Of a stretch of DNA of 64,000 nt, positions 44,044-53,966 are shown piece by piece; position 1 is the stretch's first letter, and every line of letters starts with the position of its first letter. The stretch is from Stappia sp. 28M-7 (GTDB lineage: Bacteria; Pseudomonadota; Alphaproteobacteria; Rhizobiales; Stappiaceae): contig NZ_JACMIA010000002.1 in NCBI RefSeq assembly GCF_014252955.1, forward strand, positions 1 to 64,000, in the 5' to 3' direction. Under the pieces are notes generated by a model. It searched no databases. It was not told where the DNA came from and worked only from the letters and a program-made list of their open reading frames with translations. Position numbers and translations under genes: made by a program.

Positions 44044-44925
44044 CTACCCTTGTGGTCTGCCCTTGAGATTGACGAACACGATCCCCAAAATGACCAGCGC
44101 AATACCGGAAAACTGAATGCCGGACAGACGTTCCCCGAAGAACAGTGCGCCAATCGTAAGACCGAAGATCGGGACCAGAAAGCTGAACACGATCGCCCGG
44201 TTCAGCTCGACCTCCTCCAAGACCGAGAACCAGACCCAATACACCAGCGCCGAGCCGAAAAGGGCCAACCCCAGCAAGGATAACGTGAAGGCCGCGTTCC
44301 ATTGAACCGCGGTCGGATCTTCCATTGCGAAGGCCGCGATGGCCAATGGCACGCTGCCGATGAGCAGTTGCATCCCCATTCCGAAAAGCCCGTCCACCTT
44401 GTCCGCGATGGACTTGATCGCCACGTTGCTGATGGTCACGCCGACCGCCGCCAGAACGATATAGGCAAAGCCGATGGCCGAGCCGTCCTGCCCCCCCTCC
44501 AGCAGTTGCGGCAGGGCGATCACGAGGACACCCGCGAAGCCGACCGACAGGCCGATCCAGCCGATCCTCGGCAGGTGCTCGCCAAGCCACGCGACGCCAA
44601 GCATCGCCGCAAGCAGGGGCTGCGTGTTGGCGATGACGGTGGCGAGGCCGGGAGACACAAACTCGGCCGCATGAAACATGCCCACAAACCCCAGGCTGGT
44701 CGCCCCAAGGCCGACGACAGCCAGTGTCACCCAGATGCGCCCGCCGCGCGGAAATGGCCGACGCAAGATCACGGCCAACCCCACCAGAGCCGCGCCTGCC
44801 AGACCTGCCCGCATCGTCGCAAAGGTCAGGTGCGGCGCGTATTGCAGCCCCGCCGTGATCAGCGGAAAGCACGCCGCCCACAGGAACATGGCCAGAACGA
44901 TCTTGGATATGACGGTTGGCGACAT
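44044..44925 (-). CDS. EamA/DMT-family transporter
   Basis: 293 residues with ten hydrophobic segments, made of two EamA repeats (first ends about residue 140; second begins SAIGFAYIVLAAVGVTISN). Substrate unknown; such proteins export metabolites or amino acids. An ECF-type promoter of the island lies 79 bp upstream, so it is part of the stress regulon. It is divergent from the second sigma-factor gene. Confidence 0.9.
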   Translation of the reverse strand: MSPTVISKIVLAMFLWAACFPLITAGLQYAPHLTFATMRAGLAGAALVGLAVILRRPFPRGGRIWVTLAVVGLGATSLGFVGMFHAAEFVSPGLATVIANTQPLLAAMLGVAWLGEHLPRIGWIGLSVGFAGVLVIALPQLLEGGQDGSAIGFAYIVLAAVGVTISNVAIKSIADKVDGLFGMGMQLLIGSVPLAIAAFAMEDPTAVQWNAAFTLSLLGLALFGSALVYWVWFSVLEEVELNRAIVFSFLVPIFGLTIGALFFGERLSGIQFSGIALVILGIVFVNLKGRPQG

Positions 44926-45003
44926 CGAGTTTCCTTGTCTGGATCAGAAATGGCAGGAATTGCGGAAATTTTCCGATGTGCCAACTTGGGGGCGAAGTAA
45001 AAT

Positions 45004-45029
45004 GACGTTGCGCCCGCCTAAGTCTTACA
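45004..45029 (-). promoter_or_regulatory. ECF-type promoter 3 (EamA gene)
   Basis: Minus strand TGTAAGA-N15-CGTC, a slightly divergent -35 but the same spacing. 79 bp upstream of the ATG. Confidence 0.7.
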
Positions 45030-45131
45030 CCGGAAAGGCCAGAGGGCGCTGACCGAGCCTCCGATTCTTCGAGCCTCGGCAAAGCAATGACAGAACCGCA
45101 AGCAATCGGAGCAAGCCAAACACCCTGACGC

Positions 45132-45157
45132 TGTAACGTTTCCGGTGCTTCGGCGTC
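45132..45157 (+). promoter_or_regulatory. ECF-type promoter 4 (second sigma factor)
   Basis: Plus strand TGTAACG-N15-CGTC, ending 20 bp before the ATG at 45178. It suggests that a sigma factor of this type controls its own gene. Confidence 0.85.
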
Positions 45158-45177
45158 GTACTCCACAGAGGTGCGAT

Positions 45178-45847
45178 ATGAATGAGGACCGAAAACACCG
45201 CTCTTCCGTAGAATATCTGCGCGATACAGCCGCCAAGGTCGCGGATACCGCTGTGCGTCGTGCGCTGGTGGAAGGCCGTCAGCATGTCCTGCGTTTCCTG
45301 ATTCGACGGCTGGGCGATGCGGACGCCGCCGAGGACGTCCTGCAAACGTTCATGCTGCGGGCCATAGACCGCTCCGAGCAACTACGCGATGTGCGCGCCG
45401 TTCGCGGCTGGCTCAGTCAGATCCTGGCGTCGTCGATTGCGGATTACGGTCGCAAGGTTGCGCGGCAGCGTCAGAGGGAGGTGGTGATGGCCCCAACCGA
45501 CCTGGACAACATCCAAGACGGGTTCGACGAAGAACTCGACGAGGCGATTTGCAATTGTCTTTACAAACTGCTGCCGACGATCAAGCCGGAATACGCGGAA
45601 GTGATCTGGCGCGTCGATCTTCAGGAGCAGCCGCGCGAGACCGTCGCCGCAGACCTTGGCATCACGCTGAACAACCTCACCGTCCGTCTCCACCCGGGGT
45701 CGACAGGCGTTGAAGACGAGGTTGGAACAGATGTGCCTGACCTGCCCCGTTCATGGCTTTCTCGATTGCGATTGCGACGCGACGGAAAAGGCACGCGCGC
45801 GCTTTCAGGCGCTGAAAGACGATGCCGGGGCCCAAACGACGGACTGA
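45178..45847 (+). pseudogene. Second ECF-like sigma factor, frameshifted before its Cys tail
   Basis: Regions 2 (AEDVLQTFMLRA) and 4 (PRETVAADLGITLNNLTVRLH) are intact, residues 1-172. At 45693-45695 an extra C (CACCCGGGG for CACCGGGG) shifts the frame. Restoring it gives RLHRGRQALKTRLEQMC and the tail CLTCPVHGFLDCDC, C-x2-C-x7-C-x-C, ending at 45847. As read, the protein instead gains an unrelated tail to 45993 and loses the Cys module. It may still work as a sigma factor, uncontrolled, or the extra C may be a sequencing error. AGAGG lies before the ATG. Confidence 0.82.
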
Positions 45848-46003
45848 ACCCGGATGCGCGGGCCTTCTCTTTCCGGCATCAACGCAATTCGCCGATCGTG
45901 GACTACGATCTGTCAGCGCGGACATGCCGATCAGTCTTGCAAGGATTTTGCCAGCCTATGTCCAGTCTTCCACGCCATCCGCCGGGTTCGTAGACCGTCG
46001 CTC

Positions 46004-46029
46004 TGTAATGAACATTCCCGTCCTTCGTC
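46004..46029 (+). promoter_or_regulatory. ECF-type promoter 5 (cfa-gap unit)
   Basis: Plus strand TGTAATG-N15-CGTC, ending 64 bp before the chosen cfa ATG. Confidence 0.8.
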
Positions 46030-46093
46030 TGTTCTACCAGACAGCGGCTGTTGATGCCGCCTTTGGAAGAATAACGGGATGGAGCAAGCAATC

Positions 46094-47434
46094 ATGTCCA
46101 ATGGCGAAACCTCTCACGATCAGCGTTATGAACATCAGGGGGGCCGAACCGGACGCGGGCGCCTCGCGCCGGCGCGGGCGGGCATGTGGTTGCTTGCCAG
46201 ATCGCTTGGCCACCTCGTGCGAACCGGTCGTCTCACCGTGTTCGATCCCCTTGGCGAGACCTGGCGTTTCGGCCCCGGCGGCGGCCCTTCCGTGTCGATC
46301 CGTCTGACCGACAGGGCGCTGCCTGCGCGGCTGCTTGCGAATCCCAGCCTGGCACTGGGCGAGGCCTATATGGACGGGACGCTGCGCATCGAGGCGGGCA
46401 CATTGCGCGACCTACTGTCGATCTGCATGACGCAGATGGATGCAGTCGACGCATTGCCCGGCAGGCGGTTGACCCGCTGGCTGGATGGGTTTCGGACCCG
46501 CAGCCTGCATCACAATCCGATCCGCCGGTCGCACGCCAATGTGGCGCATCACTATGACATCTCGACCGACCTCTATGACCTTTTTCTCGACGCGGACCGG
46601 CAATATTCCTGCGCCTATTTCCCCACCGGCGGCGAAACGCTGGAGGAGGCCCAGGCGCTCAAGAAACGGCATATCGCGGCAAAGCTGCTGCTGCGGCCCG
46701 GACTGGAGGTTCTGGATATCGGCTCGGGCTGGGGCGGGCTGGGGATGGAGCTTGCACGGCAACATGGTGCCCGCGTCACGGGCCTGAGCCTCTCGACCGA
46801 ACAGATCGCCGCCGCCCGCGACCGTGCCGCGCGATCCGGCTTGTCGGATCGGGTCGCCTTCGAACGGCGCGACTACCGTCAAGAGCGGGGCCAGTATGAC
46901 CGCGTTGTGTCGGTTGGCATGTTCGAGCATGTGGGCCGCAGCGGGTTCGATGCGTTTTTCGGAACGCTCCAGCGGGTTCTCAAGGCCGATGGCGTGGGCT
47001 TGTTGCACGCAATCGGCACGAAGGCGCCCAAAGGCGGCAGCGATCCGTGGATCCGGAAGTACATCTTCCCCGGCGGCTATCTGCCAACTCTGTCCGAAAC
47101 CATCGCGGCAGCAGAGCGGTCGGGGATGTGGGTCACGGATGTCGAGGTCCTGCGCTTGCATTACGCCGAAACACTGCGCCACTGGTCCGGACGCTTCGCC
47201 GCAGAACGTGAGACCGCGCGAATGCTCTACGACGAACGGTTCTGCCGCATGTGGGAGTTCTACCTGGCCGCCTGCGAAATGGCGTTCCGGAATGGCCGCT
47301 TGATGGTCTTCCAGATCCAGCTTGCCAAACGCCGCGACAGCGTTCCACTGACCCGGAATTATATCGCCGAGACCGAGGCGGGGCAGATTGCGGGTAACAT
47401 GTCGTCCGATACAGACACGAGGAGAGCGTCATGA
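46094..47434 (+). CDS. cfa: Cyclopropane-fatty-acyl-phospholipid synthase
   Basis: SAM-dependent enzyme adding a methylene bridge to unsaturated membrane acyl chains. 446 residues. The SAM-binding motif VLDIGSGWGG, the substrate region HHYDISTDLYDLFLD and CAYFPTGGETLEEAQ are present. The ATG at 46094 follows GGAG by nine bases; an upstream ATG at 46079 is possible but has a poor site. Overlaps the next gene by ATGA. Cyclopropane lipids harden membranes against acid and starvation, fitting the ECF promoter. Confidence 0.94.
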   Translation: MSNGETSHDQRYEHQGGRTGRGRLAPARAGMWLLARSLGHLVRTGRLTVFDPLGETWRFGPGGGPSVSIRLTDRALPARLLANPSLALGEAYMDGTLRIEAGTLRDLLSICMTQMDAVDALPGRRLTRWLDGFRTRSLHHNPIRRSHANVAHHYDISTDLYDLFLDADRQYSCAYFPTGGETLEEAQALKKRHIAAKLLLRPGLEVLDIGSGWGGLGMELARQHGARVTGLSLSTEQIAAARDRAARSGLSDRVAFERRDYRQERGQYDRVVSVGMFEHVGRSGFDAFFGTLQRVLKADGVGLLHAIGTKAPKGGSDPWIRKYIFPGGYLPTLSETIAAAERSGMWVTDVEVLRLHYAETLRHWSGRFAAERETARMLYDERFCRMWEFYLAACEMAFRNGRLMVFQIQLAKRRDSVPLTRNYIAETEAGQIAGNMSSDTDTRRAS

Positions 47435-48474
47435 CAGATGAAAAACGGATCAGGGTCGCCGTGAACGGCTACGGCGTGATCGGCAAACGGGTGGCGGACG
47501 CGGTCGCCGCCCAGAATGACATGGAGATGGCCGGCGTGGCCGATGTCACCGCCGATTGGCGGGCCCGGATGGCGCGCGCGAAGGGCTTCGCGCTTTTCGC
47601 GGCCGATCCGGATCGCGCCCCGGCCATGCGCGCGGCCGGTCTCGACGTGGCAGGCGGTCTCGACGACCTGCTTGGCTCTGCCGATATCGTGGTGGACTGC
47701 ACACCGAAGAAAGTCGCCGCGCGCAATGTCGAGACCTACCGCGAAACGGGAATCCGGTTCATCCTTCATGGCGGCGAGAAGCACGAGGTGACAGGCCATT
47801 CCTTCGTCGCCGAAGCGAATTACGCCAGCGCCATCGGGCGCGACAGCACCCGCGTCGTGTCCTGCAACACGACCTCGATCGTGCGCACGCTGGGGGCGCT
47901 CAAGCGGGCCAAGCTGCTCAGCGCGGCGCGCGGAACCCTGCTGCGCCGCGCCACCGACCCATGGGAAAGCCACATGGGCGGGATCATGAACACGCTTGTC
48001 CCCGAGCCCGAGATCCCCAGCCATCAGGGCCCGGATGCGCAAAGCGTCGATCCCGATCTCGACGTGATCACCATGGCCGTGAAAGTGCCGCAGACGCTTG
48101 CGCATCTGCATTACTGGTCGGTCAGGATGCCGCGCAATGCCTCCAGGGACGAAGTGCTGGACGCGTTCCGCGCCTCCTCGCGCATCGCGTTGATCAAGAT
48201 GTCGGAGGGCCTGGGCGCGCTCAACGCGGTCAAGGAGATGATGGCCGATCTCGGACGCCCCAATGACAGCCTCTACGAGGTCGCGCTGTGGGAGGACATG
48301 CTCACGGTCGAGGGCGACGAATTGTTCTATGCCTATATGGTCGACAACCAGGCCATCGTGATCCCCGAAACCATCGACGCGATCCGTGCGCTGACCGAGG
48401 CCGAGCGCGACGCATCGACGTCGATTGCGCGCACGAACGCCGCACTTGGGGTCGGAACGCTCACGGCGACCTAA
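47431..48474 (+). CDS. gap2: Type II (archaeal-type) glyceraldehyde-3-phosphate dehydrogenase
   Basis: 347 residues. Class II GAPDH with the NAD(P) fold VNGYGVIGKRVADAV and catalytic Cys145 in SCNTTSIVRTL, as in archaea; ordinary bacterial GapA has a different SCTTN arrangement. Usually linked with archaeal glycolysis or gluconeogenesis. Here it shares a transcript with cfa through ATGA overlap. Its appearance together with an archaeal-type AMP phosphorylase points to horizontal transfer. The symbol is descriptive only. Confidence 0.9.
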   Translation: MTDEKRIRVAVNGYGVIGKRVADAVAAQNDMEMAGVADVTADWRARMARAKGFALFAADPDRAPAMRAAGLDVAGGLDDLLGSADIVVDCTPKKVAARNVETYRETGIRFILHGGEKHEVTGHSFVAEANYASAIGRDSTRVVSCNTTSIVRTLGALKRAKLLSAARGTLLRRATDPWESHMGGIMNTLVPEPEIPSHQGPDAQSVDPDLDVITMAVKVPQTLAHLHYWSVRMPRNASRDEVLDAFRASSRIALIKMSEGLGALNAVKEMMADLGRPNDSLYEVALWEDMLTVEGDELFYAYMVDNQAIVIPETIDAIRALTEAERDASTSIARTNAALGVGTLTAT

Positions 48475-48518
48475 CGGCCCCCGGCGGCCGGTTCCGACCC
48501 CTATGGGCAGAGATCCGA

Positions 48519-49289
48519 TCAGCCCGCCGCCATGCCCCCGTCGACGGGATATTGCGCCCCGGTGATAAAGGCGGATTCGTCGGAGGCAAGGAACAGGACC
48601 AGATTGGCAATATCGAGGCTTTCGCCATAGCGGCCCAGCGGGATCGTGTCGGCAAGCTGTTGCTTCACCTCCTCGCCGTGGCCGGGATTGAACCCCTCCT
48701 CCAGCGACCGCATCATCCGCGTGTTGACCGGCGAGGGATGCACGGAGTTGACGCGCACGTTGTGCCTTGCGACCTCTATCGCGGCGGCGCGCGTCAAACC
48801 GACGACGGCATGTTTCGACGTGATGTAGGGTGCGACGTTCGGGCTGCCCTTGAGGCCCGCAATCGACGACATGTTGATCACGCTGCCGCATTTCTGCCCA
48901 GTCATCACCGGCAGGACATGCTGCAGCCCAAGAAACGCGCCGCGCACATTGACCGCCATCACGCGGTCGAAATCCTCGATTTTCTGGTCGGCCAGCGGCG
49001 CGACCTTGCCTTCGATTCCGGCATTGTTGAAGAACACGTCGATGCGCCCGAACGTCTCGACGGTCTGCGCGACGTATCTCTTGCAATCCTCGACCGAGGA
49101 GACGTCGGCTGCGATTGTCAGCAGGTCGTCCGGACTGCCCAGATCCCGCGCAGCATCCGACAGGTCGTCATCGTGGAGGTCCACAAGTGTGACCTTGGCC
49201 CCCTCACTCAAGAAGAGCCGCGCGGTTTCCAGACCGATGCCTGCCGCACCGCCGGTGATCAGGGCGACTTTATCTTTCAGACGTTTCAT
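48519..49289 (-). CDS. Short-chain dehydrogenase/reductase
   Basis: 256 residues, classical SDR. TGGAAGIGLETARL is the cofactor motif, NNAG follows, Ser is in MSSIAG, and the catalytic Y-x3-K is in YITSKHAV. Glucose/3-oxoacyl dehydrogenase-like; substrate not told by sequence. It lies 18 bp after arcC in the arginine deiminase unit, so probably co-transcribed. Confidence 0.92.
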   Translation of the reverse strand: MKRLKDKVALITGGAAGIGLETARLFLSEGAKVTLVDLHDDDLSDAARDLGSPDDLLTIAADVSSVEDCKRYVAQTVETFGRIDVFFNNAGIEGKVAPLADQKIEDFDRVMAVNVRGAFLGLQHVLPVMTGQKCGSVINMSSIAGLKGSPNVAPYITSKHAVVGLTRAAAIEVARHNVRVNSVHPSPVNTRMMRSLEEGFNPGHGEEVKQQLADTIPLGRYGESLDIANLVLFLASDESAFITGAQYPVDGGMAAG

Positions 49290-49307
49290 GGTTGGTCCTC
49301 CTTGCTT

Positions 49308-50219
49308 TCAGGTGTTTGCGATCATCGTCCCTGCGCGGCCCTCCAGCATGGCAAGAGCGTCTTCCAGGCGGCCCACGCAGGCGAAACGGTCGCGCCCCGA
49401 GACGAATGTCGCAGCGGCTGCCACTTTCGGTGCCATCGACCCGTCGGGCAGGTCTAGGCGCACTGCGTCCTCCGGTGACAATTGCCTTATCGCCGCCTGT
49501 GTATTAGTGCCGAAATCGCGGAACACAGCCTCGACATCCGTCAGCAACAGCAGACCATCGGCCTTCAACTTGTGGGCCAGAAGCGCCGTCGCATGATCCT
49601 TGTCGATCACCGCCTCGATCCCGATCAGCGATCCGTCCGGCCGCCGGATAACCGGAATGCCGCCACCGCCCGCACAGATCAGCGTGACGTCATGACCGAG
49701 CAGCAGTTCCAGCACCTTCAGGTCGGGAATGTCACTGGGCATCGGCGACGGCACCACGCGCCGCCAGTGCGGACCATCGGCGGCAATGCTCCAGCCGCGC
49801 GCTTCGGCCAGCCGCTCGGCCTCTGCCTTGTCATAGACCGGACCGATGAACTTGGTCGGCCGGTCAAAGGCAGGATCCCTGGGGTCGACCTCGATCTGGG
49901 TCAGCAGCGTGGCCACCGCGCGGTCGTGACCGAGGGCGTTTTCGAGCGCCTGTTCGATCATGTAGCCGATCATGCCATCGGTCTCTGCACCCAGAACGTC
50001 GAGGGGAAACGCGTCGTCAGGCTTGTAGGCCGCGCCTTGCAGGGCCAGCAGGCCGATCTGCGGGCCGTTTCCATGGGTGATGACCAGCCTGTGCCCGGCG
50101 CGGATAATCTGAGCCAGCGCCGTCGCGGCACCGGCGACGTTGGCGCGCTGCGCCTCGGCGGTCAGCGGCTCGCCCCGGCGCAACAGGGCATTGCCCCCCA
50201 GGGCTGCGACAACCAGCAT
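49308..50219 (-). CDS. arcC: Carbamate kinase
   Basis: Last step of the arginine deiminase pathway: carbamoyl phosphate plus ADP to ATP, CO2 and ammonia. 303 residues; start VVAALGGNALLRRG and the ITHGNGPQIGLL and CAGGGGIPVI motifs are typical. It lies 4 bp after the arcB stop. Confidence 0.95.
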   Translation of the reverse strand: MLVVAALGGNALLRRGEPLTAEAQRANVAGAATALAQIIRAGHRLVITHGNGPQIGLLALQGAAYKPDDAFPLDVLGAETDGMIGYMIEQALENALGHDRAVATLLTQIEVDPRDPAFDRPTKFIGPVYDKAEAERLAEARGWSIAADGPHWRRVVPSPMPSDIPDLKVLELLLGHDVTLICAGGGGIPVIRRPDGSLIGIEAVIDKDHATALLAHKLKADGLLLLTDVEAVFRDFGTNTQAAIRQLSPEDAVRLDLPDGSMAPKVAAAATFVSGRDRFACVGRLEDALAMLEGRAGTMIANT

Positions 50220-50223
50220 GGCG

Positions 50224-51225
50224 CTAAGACCCCAGCGTGGCGACGAGCACAGCCTTGATGGTGTGCAGCCGGTTCTCGGCCTGATCGAACACGATTGAGG
50301 CCGGGCTTTCGAACACCTCTTCCGTCACCTCCATCGCGGAGATGCCGAAAAGCTCGGCGATCTCGGCGCCGGTTTCGGTCTCGGCATTGTGGAAGGCGGG
50401 CAGGCAATGCATGAATCTGGTGCGCGGATTGCCGGTCTTGGCCATCACGTCGGCATTCACCTGATAGGGCGTCAGCAGCTCAATCCGTTCCGCCCATTTT
50501 TCTTTCGGCTCGCCCATCGACACCCAGACATCGGTATAGACGAAATCGACGTCTTTCACCGCGGCTTCCATATCATCGGTCAGCGTGATCCGTGCGCCGG
50601 TCTGCGCGGCGATGGCATCTGCCTCGTCGCGGATCGCCTGGCCCGGCCACAGGCTCTCGGGCGCGCAGAGCCGCACATCCATACCCATTTTGGCCCCGCC
50701 GATCAGCAGGCTGTCGCCCATGTTGTTGCCCGCATCGCCCATGAAGCAATAGGCGATCTCGCGCAGCGGCTTGTCGGAATGTTCCTGCATGGTCAGGAAA
50801 TCGGCAAGGATCTGCGTCGGGTGGAATTCGTCCGTCAGCCCGTTATAGACCGGCACGCCCGCGTATTGCGCCAGCGTTTCGACTATGGGGTGACCAAATC
50901 CGCGATATTCGATCGCGTCATAGACCCGGCCCAGCACGCGCGCGGTGTCCTTGACGGTTTCCTTCTTGCCCATGTGCGAACCCGAAGGGCCGAGGTAGGT
51001 GACATGCGCGCCCTGATCGTGGGCGGCCACCTCGAAACCGACGCGGGTCCGGGTGCTGTCCTTCTCGAAGATCAGCGCGATCTCCTTGCCGGTCAGGCGC
51101 GGCACCTCGGTGCCTGCGTATTTCGCGGCCTTCAGGTCGGCGGAGAGTTTCAGCAGGAAGCCGATTTCCTGCGGGGTGAAGTCGCGCAGGGTCAGGAAAT
51201 GGCGGTTTCTCAGGTTGTAGGACAT
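50224..51225 (-). CDS. arcB: Ornithine carbamoyltransferase, catabolic
   Basis: Converts citrulline and phosphate into ornithine and carbamoyl phosphate. 333 residues. Carbamoyl phosphate motif STRTRVGFE and ornithine motif HCLPAFHN are present. Gene order D-A-B-C and length indicate the catabolic ArcB role rather than ArgF. Confidence 0.95.
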   Translation of the reverse strand: MSYNLRNRHFLTLRDFTPQEIGFLLKLSADLKAAKYAGTEVPRLTGKEIALIFEKDSTRTRVGFEVAAHDQGAHVTYLGPSGSHMGKKETVKDTARVLGRVYDAIEYRGFGHPIVETLAQYAGVPVYNGLTDEFHPTQILADFLTMQEHSDKPLREIAYCFMGDAGNNMGDSLLIGGAKMGMDVRLCAPESLWPGQAIRDEADAIAAQTGARITLTDDMEAAVKDVDFVYTDVWVSMGEPKEKWAERIELLTPYQVNADVMAKTGNPRTRFMHCLPAFHNAETETGAEIAELFGISAMEVTEEVFESPASIVFDQAENRLHTIKAVLVATLGS

Positions 51226-51249
51226 GGGGTTTCCTTGTCGTCGAAGGGT

Positions 51250-52479
51250 TCAAATGGCGTCGCGGATCGTCGGGCAGCTCATGCAATGGCTGCCGCCCCT
51301 GCCGCGACCCAGTTCTGCGCCGGGGATGGCCAGCACCTCGATCCCGGCCTCCTTGAGGGCGGCGTTGGTATCGTCGTTGCGGTCGTAGCCGATGACGACG
51401 CCGGGGCGCAGCGCCAGCACGTTGTTGCCGTCATTCCACTGTTCGCGTGATTGCTCGGCCGCATCAGAACCGCCGGTAGGCACCAGGTGCAGTTTCTTAT
51501 GGCCGAGGATCTCGGCGGTGATCTCGAACAGGTGCCGGGCGTCGCGACGGATATCGAGCGCCGTCTTGCCCGCGCCTGGGCGCAGGTCATAGCAGGTGAT
51601 CGCATCCGCCACTTCCTTGAACGTGGTCACCACATCGCCCCCGCAATGGGTGAAAACGGTGTCCAGATGCATTGCCGCACGGGAACTGGGCATCTGGCAG
51701 GCGATCACCCGCGTCACGTCGCCACCCTCGAACAACGCCTCGGCCAGTTGGCCCACCGCCTGTGGCGTCGATCGTTCGCCCATGCCGACCATGACGACAC
51801 CGTGGCCGATGGGCATGATGTCACCGCCTTCCAGCGTGGCGGTGCCGAACTCGCGCGTCGGATCGCCGAACAGGACCCTTACCCGACCCGCGAATGTCGG
51901 ATGGAACCGGTAGACTGCCGCCATCAGCAGCGTTTCGGGCCGCCGCGCGGCGAAATGCATCGGGTTCAGGCTGACCCCGCCATAGACCCACGCGGAATTG
52001 TCACGGGTAAAGATGAAATTCGGTAGCGGCGGCAGCACGAAACCATGCGGGCCAAGATAGGCGCCGAACATGCCGGAAGGTGTGAAAGGCAAGTCGTCCA
52101 CCCTGATGCCGCCCACAAGAAATCTCGCGAGATCGGCGCCGGAGAGGGACTCCATCCAAGCGCGCAGCTCGTCCCGCATCCCAACGCCGACGTCATTGCG
52201 GGTGACGCGGTGGTCGAGAACCCAGGCGCGTGCATCCGACAGGTCGAGCGTTTCGCCCAGCAGCGCCATGGCGTCCAGCACCTCGATCCCCTCACCGCGC
52301 ATCAGGTCGGCAAACACCGCGTGGTCTTTGATCGCCTGTTTGACCCAGAAAACATCGTCGAACAGCAGGTCTTCGCGGTTGTCAGGGGTCAGGCGGCGAT
52401 GCGCAAGGCCGGGCGGCGATACGATTACCTGACGCAACGTGCCGGCTTCGGAATGTACGCCCAATTTCAGTTCAGACAT
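51250..52479 (-). CDS. arcA: Arginine deiminase
   Basis: Hydrolyses arginine to citrulline and ammonia. 409 residues. [12 protein letters not shown], the [12 protein letters not shown] motif with catalytic His/Asp, and the C-terminal catalytic Cys399 in [12 protein letters not shown] are all present. Energy source without oxygen and acid defence. Confidence 0.96.
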   Translation of the reverse strand: MSELKLGVHSEAGTLRQVIVSPPGLAHRRLTPDNREDLLFDDVFWVKQAIKDHAVFADLMRGEGIEVLDAMALLGETLDLSDARAWVLDHRVTRNDVGVGMRDELRAWMESLSGADLARFLVGGIRVDDLPFTPSGMFGAYLGPHGFVLPPLPNFIFTRDNSAWVYGGVSLNPMHFAARRPETLLMAAVYRFHPTFAGRVRVLFGDPTREFGTATLEGGDIMPIGHGVVMVGMGERSTPQAVGQLAEALFEGGDVTRVIACQMPSSRAAMHLDTVFTHCGGDVVTTFKEVADAITCYDLRPGAGKTALDIRRDARHLFEITAEILGHKKLHLVPTGGSDAAEQSREQWNDGNNVLALRPGVVIGYDRNDDTNAALKEAGIEVLAIPGAELGRGRGGSHCMSCPTIRDAI

Positions 52480-52501
52480 CTGGGATGCCTCCTTTATTCA
52501 A

Positions 52502-53950
52502 TCAGAGAATGGCGGCCAGGCTGATCCCGGCCGAGATGAAGACGACGAGGATCAGCAGCAGGGGCCAGATGAAGACGATCCAGCGGTCGAACGACACGCG
52601 CCCGATGGCCAGACCGCCGATCACCACCGCCGATGTCGGCGTGATCAGATTCACGAGCCCGCTCGCCGATTGATAGGCCGTCACCACGAGATCACGGCCA
52701 ACCCCCGCGAAATCCCCCAACGGGGCAAGGATCGGCATCGACAGGACGGCGAGGCCGGACGACGAGGGCACCAGGAAGCTCATCCCGATCTCGATCCAGA
52801 GCATCAGGTTGATGAACGCGATCTGAGGCAGGCCACCAAGCGCGTCGGCGGCACTGTTCAGGATCGTGTCGGCAATCAGGCCCTGCTCCATGATCACCAC
52901 GATGCCGCGCGCCAGACCGATCACCAGCGCCACCCCCAGGAGATCCTTGGCACCTTCCACAAAGGACGCGGTCAGCGCCTTTTCCCCCATCCGCGCCACC
53001 AGCCCGACCACGATGGCCATGCCGAAGAACAGCGCGCCCATCCGGGCCATCCACCATCCCTGGCTGGAGACCCCCCAGATCATCACGGCAAAGGTCGCGA
53101 AAAACAGGATCAGAACCAGTTTCTGGGTGCCGCTCAGCTTTGGCTCCTCGAATTCTGCATCCGTCTCGTTCAGAAAAAACTGCCGGTCGCTGTCGCGTTG
53201 CGTGGCAACGACGGACCGGGCCGGGTCGGCTTTGACCTTTGATGCGTAGCGCATCACGTAGGCGACACAGATTGCGAGGCCGCCCAACAGAATAACCAGC
53301 CGCAAAGCCATGCCTTCGGTGAACGGGATGCCCGCCGCGTTCGAGGCAATCACCGTGGCGAAGGGGTTGATCGTCGATCCCAGCGTGCCGATCCCGGCGC
53401 CGATCAGGATGATTGCCACGCCGGTCACCGAATCGTAGCCGGCCGCGATCACCACCGGGATCAGCAGCGCATAGAAGGCCAGCGTTTCCTCGGCCATGCC
53501 ATAGGTCGTCCCCCCCAGGGCAAAGAGCGACATCAAGATCGGAATCATCCATATCTCTCGCCCCTTAAGGCGCACCATCGCGGTCTGGATGCCGGTGTCG
53601 ATGGCCTTGGTGGCGTTGACCACACCCAGAAAACCACCCAGAAGCAGCACGAACAGCGCCACGTCGATGGCATTGGCCGCATAGCTGTCGGGATCGTAGA
53701 ACCCGGCGACCGGTGCCAGCATCACATCGACGAAGCCCTGCGGGTTGGGATCGACCTCCTGGTAGGTGCCGGGCACGGCGATCTCGCGGCCCACCTCCTC
53801 GTTCATGGCGCGGTCATACTGGCCCGCCGGGATGATCCAGGTCAGCGCCGCGACGACGATGATCAGACCGAACAGGATCGTGTAGGCGGTCGGAAACCGC
53901 GCCGCCATGCCCTTCCCGTCCGGTGTCTTGGTCGATGATGTGTCTGACAT
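52502..53950 (-). CDS. arcD: YfcC-type arginine/ornithine antiporter
   Basis: 482 residues, about 12 membrane helices, of the YfcC/ArcD-like ion-transporter superfamily (DUF401/AbgT-like). TAYTILFGLIIVVAALTWIIPAGQYDR is the typical N-terminus. First gene of arcDABC. It starts 16 bp after the copper-ATPase stop, so may share that ECF promoter. Substrate inferred from the operon. Confidence 0.88.
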   Translation of the reverse strand: MSDTSSTKTPDGKGMAARFPTAYTILFGLIIVVAALTWIIPAGQYDRAMNEEVGREIAVPGTYQEVDPNPQGFVDVMLAPVAGFYDPDSYAANAIDVALFVLLLGGFLGVVNATKAIDTGIQTAMVRLKGREIWMIPILMSLFALGGTTYGMAEETLAFYALLIPVVIAAGYDSVTGVAIILIGAGIGTLGSTINPFATVIASNAAGIPFTEGMALRLVILLGGLAICVAYVMRYASKVKADPARSVVATQRDSDRQFFLNETDAEFEEPKLSGTQKLVLILFFATFAVMIWGVSSQGWWMARMGALFFGMAIVVGLVARMGEKALTASFVEGAKDLLGVALVIGLARGIVVIMEQGLIADTILNSAADALGGLPQIAFINLMLWIEIGMSFLVPSSSGLAVLSMPILAPLGDFAGVGRDLVVTAYQSASGLVNLITPTSAVVIGGLAIGRVSFDRWIVFIWPLLLILVVFISAGISLAAIL

Positions 53951-53966
53951 CTCAAGTCCCCCTTAT

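Noticed and set aside
45848-45993. Extended C-terminus of the second sigma factor as read
   Set aside because: The extension has no similarity, while the alternative frame restores a Cys tail shared with the paralogue.
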